This document shows positions 38,579 through 47,400 of a stretch of DNA of 64,000 bases, piece by piece; position 1 is the first letter of the stretch; every line of letters starts with the position of its first letter. The position numbers and the translations under genes were made by a program. Source of the DNA: Dillenia suffruticosa (taxonomy: Eukaryota; Streptophyta; Magnoliopsida; Dilleniales; Dilleniaceae); assembly GCA_033439265.1 (NCBI GenBank), contig JAVTVX010000013.1:7404501-7468500 (forward strand), written 5' to 3'. The notes below the pieces were generated by a model. The model did not search any database and was not told where the DNA came from. It saw nothing but the letters and a program-made list of their open reading frames with translations.

Positions 38579-41500
38579 TCCTGATAAAAATGAATTGGTT
38601 CCATTTCTTGAAAGTCACCCCTCTTTGCTTGGGCTCCAATACAATATACTTTTAGTTTGCAAGTTCCTTTTTCTTTTTTTTTGGGGGGGGTTCCATGTGG
38701 AAGGCTAAGGTTCCCTCCAAGGTCAAAGCTTTATTATGGTTTGTAATCCACAATAGGGAATTATACAAAGCATACAATATTTACCCTCTGTTTATACTTT
38801 GGATACCGTCTTTTCATAAATTGCAGTTAGCTTACCTAAATCAATGACGTTTGAAATTTTGTTAAAAGGAACATAGAGTTATACAATTGCTAATCTTAAA
38901 TATTAGACCTATGTTCCGAATTTAGCACTTATAAGATGCAAAATTAATGAAACAATGAGCTTACAATAACATGTTCGAGAATGTTAGTTGTAACCAATTG
39001 CAAAACAGAGTTCTAAAAAGAAGGACTCTAAAGAGTAAGGAAAAGAAAATATGGTAACATTTTTGTAATTTGCCCTTCATAGTAAGATAACACCAATGAT
39101 CTTTTTCAAAAGAGAAGGCCAAGTGAGGTGTTGAGTTTTGAATGGCTCATTTTATTTGGCACAAGTAGCAGGATGGACAGCCACCTTGTCCTGGCATCTT
39201 AGTTGCGTCCTTTAAGCGACAGAGAATACTGGATATGCTTGGAGATGTCCCAATTTCTTGGCACTGCAATTTAAGGCTTTGGCATTAAAAAACGCAGAAC
39301 TCTTATGGCATTGTGTTATTGAAAGGATTGTGATTGAATCTCAAAAAGTCATTGTTTCCCTAATCAATTCCCACAGTAGGTAGGTATGGCAGTCCGTGTT
39401 GGCTTGTTGTGTTAATTGTGCTAAAGGCCCACTTGTTTGTCATTTGACTTGCACAACTCATTTTTGCCGGTATCATGAGAAAATTAAGGTATAATTAGAT
39501 CATTAGTTGGCTAGAGGATAACTAAATGAATCATCCAAGGGAAATAGAATTATTGGTTGTGCAGCTTTTAAACATCTTGAAGTTAGAAATGTGTTAACAT
39601 GGCAAGGAGTAATAGCATTATTGGGGTGACCTTTATGGCTTGGCTAATCAGTCTGCAATATGACGTGATCGTTTCATGGTTTTAATCATGCCAGATGTCA
39701 AGTTGACACCAACCCAACATGGTGATACACTGGACCCACTTAGTGCAGGATGAATTTAGAGTTTTATCAACATGTCATATCCTGTTGCCATATCCTGTTT
39801 TACCTCCCACTATGGATAGAATTATATTCTTCTTTACTGGTTCATGGTCGGGTCTTTTTTTTTTTAATGGCTGGAATGTTCAAGGTGATTGGCACTTTTT
39901 ATTTTCTGGTGTTAAGAGGATCCGTCTTTCATAATAGAATTTCATTGTTCTACATCAGGAAAACCCATTCTGACTTTGTAGACATATTTACAGATACAGC
40001 ATGAAACATAGAATTCAGTGTCTAGATAAAATATGAGATTTGTTTTTATTATAGTTATTGATGTTTTTATATTTCTGAACTGTGAGCTTTTTATTATCCT
40101 TTTGTTTCATAGAATATGCATTTATTTGTTGCAGAAAGATCATCAGGCAATTGATATTCTTCTTGCGGAGATTGACATATATGAACTCTTTGCTTTCAAA
40201 CATTGCCGAGGAAGGAGAGTAAAGCTTGCTCTTTGTGATGGTAATATTCTTTTCCTTGAAATTGCAGTGTCAATTCTGGTCAAATGTTTTTACGGCTAAA
40301 AAATGGGGAAGTTATTTACAACTCAAAGTTCCTTTGATTCTCTCTCTGTTTTTTCGTTTTAATTATCTTCTATGTCATGGAGAGGCATGTTAACTAGTTT
40401 TTTTGCATACTCAATAATTGAGCAGAAGCATCTTTAGAAAGGATTGTAGAGTCATTTCTATGCGGAATTCACATAAGGCTATAAATACTGCAACGGATCA
40501 GTGTTCTTTTTTCATTTTTTTATAATTATTGGATGGTGATATCTTTTAGGATAATGAGAAGGATAAATTTTGGCCAATGCTGTGAAGGATGAATATGAAC
40601 ATTTCATATTTTACAGTATGTTATCATTATGTTTAGACTCAAATGAAGTTCACACTGTTGGAGGATTTCAATTAAATTTTATGCTTTTCCTCTTTGGAAG
40701 TTGCAAATTATAGATTTCAATTCTGGCTCTTTAAAAGATCTGAAATTATGAATCCTTCTTATTTTTTGAGAGGAGTCATGAATGAATTCCACTAGATTTT
40801 GCGAGACCTTCCTAACTGTTTATTAATAGCTAAATACAGCATTTTTGGTTATTCTAAATGTTAGATTTGAATTCAAAATCTCTTCCAACAAAATTCAAAT
40901 GAATTCTTCAGTTTTTATGTATCTTATATATATATATAATATCTTTCATTTAGCTAATGAACACTTATAAAATCCATTTCAATTGAACTAAGTTTCATTT
41001 TCATTTGGTTCCAATACAAAGTATATGCTTGACAGTGAGATAGTACCATGTCCTCCATTTGCCCCTTTAGTTTAAGATATTGAAACACATAACATGTCCA
41101 TCATGTCTCAGGTTTGTCTGTGTTAGACATGTTGCTAGTACTTGTAGGCGGTTGGTGCTTCATGGCACTGATGCCACTGACCGTCCTATTTTGATAAATT
41201 ATGATCAATTTTCCTTCACATATTTTTGCCCTTATGCTTATGATTAAAATTTTCGTCCTATTACATGCTGGTTGATGGAGCTATAGTTGAAATATATGCA
41301 TCACTTATTGGAAAAACCAAGTGATATTTGCTTTATATGGTTGACATATTTATTTTGCAACTTCAATACTCTTCTTTTTGTTTGCTTGTTTTATTTGCAA
41401 TTTGTGCATCACTGTGATTGGCATTTGGCCTATATTGCTGGATGTTTTCTCCATGTTGGAAATGTCATTTGGGCATGAAATAATATAACACTATGTAAGT

Positions 41501-44500
41501 TAAAATATGTGATTTGTTTTAAATAATTTTTTTTTTTGTTGTTCTGTCCAGGTGGCTTATGTGTGGTGTGCTTGTGTCCTTGCTTCATTGCAATCACAAT
41601 ATTCGCATGCTTTAGATTCTGGAAAATATGCTTTTCATAATGCTTTTTTACTTGCTTATGACATTTCCTTTCTTGCATTATAATCTGATTTAATTGCTTA
41701 CAAGCGTGGTTAATTCTTTTGGGACTTTCAAATTTTTCTTAATCTAATAGATTTCAGAGGCTCTTGAACTTACAAATCCATTATCTTTTTATTGATTCCA
41801 TTGTGCTATTTTCTCTTGTAACTCTCTTCTTATGCATCTCACTCATACTTCTAATGATGAAATTTACAACCTCATTTGAAGGGCTAATGTTCCCCTTAAG
41901 ATTAAGGCTGTCAAGACACATTGAGTAACCGTGTCCTTTTCAAATTGTTCATTGGTGCAGTTGTGAATAGATTTTTTGTTGTCCAGGGGGAGAATCAGGT
42001 GGCTCCATGTTTACTTAAGGAGTTTTTTGCTTCTTGATTTCATAGGGTTTTTTTTCTTTGATATAAATTTCATAGGGTTTTGGTGGTAATCGGAATGTTA
42101 CTTATTCTTCAAGACTGCAATTATGGAAACAATTTTATCTTTATGACTAGAAAGAGACTCTTGAATCATTAAGGATCAGAGTCACCCGATTCTATTGTGG
42201 TAGAATTATCCTTTTAGTTTCTCTTTGGGCCACATCTTTGGGTGTCCTGGGGTTTGGGGATACATGTAGGGATGTGAATCCTCTATTTTTTTTTTTTTTA
42301 TCTGCCTTCTCTTTTTCTTTTGTTTCTCATTCTCTGCTGTATTTTATGTGCATTTTTCTAAATCCATAATGTCCCCCCCCTCTCTCTCTACGTACATATA
42401 TAATATAATATATATTACCTTCAGATAGAAAATCCAGTTCTAGTATAAGATGTCTTTTTGCACATTTTGAATGCTTGTAATTGAAATTTTTAAAGCCTCT
42501 TATCACTGATCGTGATGATGCTTGCGAATCATGCTCATTGTATGACTTCTTGTTTTTGTGCCTATCTCTGCATTGGAAATTGACTAGCAAACTCCTTTTG
42601 CCATTGACATCTTTAGAGCTTGATGAGAGAATGCAAGATTTGAAAAATGAGCTTCAGTCTTTTGAAGGTGAAGAGTATGATGAAAACCATAAGAAAAAGG
42701 CTATGGAGGCTTTAAACAGGATGGAAAAATGGAATTTGTTTGGTGACACTAATGAGGTAAGTCTGTTCATTGCTCTATTTGGTCCGGGTCTGAGGGTATT
42801 CTGATGTTAGCTTCAGTTTAGTTTGTAAATATGATCTATTTGCAACATTAGTCATATTAAGTATGGTTTTGACACTTAAGAAGCTAAACTGAATTTGTTC
42901 AGTGATACAAATGAGATAAGTCTATGTTCCGTGGTCAATTAGGTCCAGGCCTTGGGGAATTCTGATCTATTAAGATTTAATTTTTCCCTGACGGTACTTC
43001 CTGTGCAGGACTTCCAAAACTATACAGTTGCCCGTGACACTTTCCTTGCACATTTAGGTTCAACTCTTTGGGGCTCGATGAGGCACATTATATCCCCTTC
43101 TACTGCTGACGGGGCATTCCATTATTATGAGCAGATATCATTTCAGTTATTTTTCATCACCCAGGAGGTATGATGTTTAATTATGAGTTTGATTGTGATC
43201 TATAAATTTCGTCAATATCTTTATTGTAGTTTTATTGAATGGATGCAGAGAGTTAGACACATATCAGAATTGCCTGTGAATCTCAAGGTTCTGATGGATG
43301 GCCTTTCATCTTTGTTGGTCCCATCTCAGAAACCTTCATTCAGTACAAAGATGTATGCACTTTGCTTCTTGTTTCATATTCTTAGCTTTCACATGGTCTG
43401 CCAAGGTCAATGCTTTTGTATTTCTTGGTCTGTTTATCCTCTGTGTTTTCTTTCATGAGACAGTGCTTTGAATTCTGATTTACATTTGGGAGTTAGGTAT
43501 TCTTCCATGCTGTATTTATGTATTAATGTTGATTGTTATTTTAGGCTACCGCTTTCGGAGGATCCTGCTTTGGCCATGGCATTTTCAGTTGCACGTCGGG
43601 CAGCAGCTGTCCCACTATTGCTTGTTAATGGAACATATAGGAAAACTGTTCGTTCCTATATTGATTCTTCTATACTCCAGTATCAATTACAGAGGCGGAA
43701 CGATGATGGCTCAGTAAAAGGTTGCTCACCATCTTACATACTGACTGATTGAAAGACCACCCTTTCCCCCCGCCCCACCCCACCAAAAAAATCAGCAATT
43801 AGTTTATCATGAGGATTTCTTCTCGTCAATACTTGTTTCATGTTTGTGAGTTTTATAACCGATATAGTTTCTAGAACTGGTAAACTTTGTTTCCTTAGTA
43901 TGATGCTGAAAAATATAGAAGATATCAACGTGATGGAATCCCTGACAATACATATGGTTTTTGAACTGATTCAAAACAAGTTTGATGTTATCTATCTGTA
44001 GGATTTTAGAATATTTCTATTCTCAGTCTATTTCTAAATTCTCTTTGGATTATTCTTTGGTTCTATATCCTGACATGTTTTAGGGCAGTGTCTACATATT
44101 TAGGCATTAAGATCTGTTGAAGTCTCTGTCTCTCCCTCTCTTGCTTGTCTCTTTCTATCTTCCTCTCTCAATCTCTGTTACTATTTCCCTCACAGCCCAC
44201 CTCCCTCTACTTCTCTTGTCTCCCTATTCTTTCTATACCTGTCCATTGCATCCCGCATTTTAGAAGACAGAGTCATTCCAATAAAGTTGATTTTAAAAAT
44301 TTTGAGTTCCTTGAATAGCCTTGAATTTGGTAGTTTTCCATATGTATCTTGGATCGTGCGATTTAGTAGATCAAATCATGGTCATTCCCCTAATGCTTGT
44401 GTTTTTGCTTGAAATGACATTTGTTTTCAATGTTGCAGGCATGCATGCTCATAGTAGATCGACGCTGGAAATTCCAATATTTTGGTTCATTCATGGGGAT

Positions 44501-47368
44501 CCATTATTAGTTGACAAGCACTATCAGGCAAAGGCTCTTTCTGACATGGTTATTGTTGTCCAATCAGAGTCACCATCCTGGGAAAGCCATCTGCAGTGCA
44601 ATGGGAAATCACTTTTGTGGGATTTAAGGTTTAAATGGGACGGATATTTTGTTAGTGAATTTCATTTTTGTGCATCTTGTATTCTATGTTCAAGTATTAC
44701 TAGATTGAACTGGAACATCCAGTTGTGGCTTTAGGTTGAGAAATAATAATTTCAGTGATGAATATTTCATGTATAAGTACAACCATGTTCTTGGATGAAT
44801 AGTCCAGTGTTTAGTCAACATGGACTTGGCTTATTGGCTTATAAGTGAAGGGATGCCAAACTTTTATATTGGTTGGGTTTGCCTCAAGGAGAGGAAAGAT
44901 TTCCTTAGTTTCTAGTTTGTTAGCTCTTCTAGTTTGTTTTGTTCCATGTAAGACAGCCTTGCATGTTTGTTGACATGCTATCCATGAAGTCTTCATTTTG
45001 GCTACTAATCATTTGGTCCATCTCTGTAGTGTGCTATGCTTGACTTTTACATGATGTGCCCATCACGGACTTTGTAATGAACCTACTTTTTTGTTCAAAT
45101 TTAAGTAATTAGAAAGCATTTTATGGCTTATTGGTTTCCCGCATTGATGTGGTATTTTTTCACCCTAGAGTTTACCGGATTGATGCTTTTACTGTTGAAA
45201 CTTTGTTGTTATTTCCTACCACAACTTATTAGCTTTTCGCGATTTCTTTTTTTTTTTTTCCAGGAGACCTATTAAAGCTGCACTAGCTGCTACTTTAGAG
45301 CATCTTGCTGGTTTGCTTCCCCTTCATCTTGTTTACAGTCAAGCGCATGAAATTGCAATTGAGGTATATGTAATTTTTGGTCTTCTTCCACCTTGTCCAT
45401 TTGTCATTCTCTATCAGCCAATAGAACCTATATACTGATACTGCAATCCTGGTTCCTGAGAAGAATGTCTGTAGATTTTGGGGCTGGGAGGCAGGGTAGA
45501 GCATAAATTTCATACTTTAAATAATGTAATCAATTCTGAATACTTGAGATTTTGATTTATTATGAGCGAAAAGTGAGTAGTCACTAATGCTTATTGTTGG
45601 ATATTTTGCTTCTGAATATTGGTCCTAGTCGTTAGTTCCTTAGTAATATAATTTGGAAAGTATTATTTGGACTGAGATGCCACTAAGAGATAGTTGCAGC
45701 TAGTGCACTAGGCAGGCTTACATTTAAAATTCATGAGCATCTTCAATAACCTTTTCTTGCAAAAATGATTGTGGTTATATATTCTAGAATAAGGGCCATT
45801 TATGGAGAGAGGTGGTCTTGGCAAGTAAAGTTTAGACTGTATTGATCATTTAACTTAGCCAATTAGAACTATTATGGTGTAGGATTTGCAAGAACGTGGA
45901 TTAGATTTTTGAATATTATGGGAGGTTGGTTTCTAGTGGATCGAGTGTCTTAGATATATGCATTTGTTACAGCCTCATGGTTCTGACCTTTTGTTATTTA
46001 ATGAAATATTCATTTTCTTGCATAGCATTTCTCTTGATATAGATGGAGGTGCCACTCTTCTGACTCTTGGCATTGCCTTGTGATCTTTTCACATCATTCA
46101 TTTCTTTTGTTTATTATTTCCATATTCCTTTTATTATATTTCCTCTTAAACTTATTTACTTTGGTTGCACATCTGGTTTATTTATGCCATATTTCCTTTT
46201 CTTCTCATTTACATAGAAAACAATGGTGTTGGTCAAATATCTTCAAACTTAGATAAAACTCGAGCCATCATTGTCCTTGCAAGCTGGATGGATGGAGTGC
46301 CGCCCTGTGGGATGTGCTTCCTTTTGAAACAGAAAAGGCTGTGTTGAAAATGTAGTTCTAGATCAGGATTAAAAATGGGCCTAATCTCAGGGATGCCTAG
46401 CCTTTCTAACAGACCTAATTTTGTCAAACTCAATATTCCTGAGTTAAGTTTGGGCTGTTTTTTAGGTCTTTCTGGTAAGGCTGCATCTTAGTGAAGGGGT
46501 TTCCCCTGAAAGGCATGCTTGACTTATTAGGCCGGGCAGGCCACAAGTTGTGGTCTAGCCTGCACTCCTCTTTGATACTTCTAGGACGATTTGCCCACTT
46601 GAAGACTCTAGATGGGTATATGGATTCAATTCTTCATTAAGTTAATGTATATAATTTTGTTTAACATGCATTTCTATTTCATGGTGTGTCCTATTATTTT
46701 TAATTTTTTGTGTAGTTGTAGTGTTGTATCCGATGTTCACATCAATGTTTCACACATACAGATGGGTTGTTTTTTTAAAGAAAATTACACTACAACTTTC
46801 ACAAACGTCCTTAATGTTTGTAAGGGTAACAAAATGGTCTTGTATGTTTTGATTGAATAACAAATTCATCTTTAGAGTTTTCTTCCATTACATCTATAGC
46901 ATTCTGCATATATGACAAACTTGTAGTATAAACCCAAAAAAAGTTAGAAGTCATCAATATTTTTCTTTTGAACTTCTATTAGATGATGAAACCAAGGGCA
47001 TGTCATATCTATAATATATATATTTTTAATAGAACATATCTAGAATATATTCTTTATCACACATGTAAGTGAGATACAATTCATGTCGCATCTGATTTGA
47101 GACCTAAAATCTTAGGAGTTCTGCGACAGTACACTTGCTAGAGAGCTGTTTAAATACCAACAGAAAGACCAGAAAGACCCTAAGGATGAAGTTGTTGGTA
47201 AATCATGACCCCTAAGATGATTCTGTTGGCATTACAAACGTCAAGGACATTGGTGAAATCAGACCCAAATATTAAGATTTTGTGGTGTAATTTTTCCTAT
47301 GTTCTATATTTTTGATAGATTAGAATAATATATATTTTGGTTACTTGGGAATGTATGATGACATGCTT

Positions 47369-47400
<32 letters not shown>

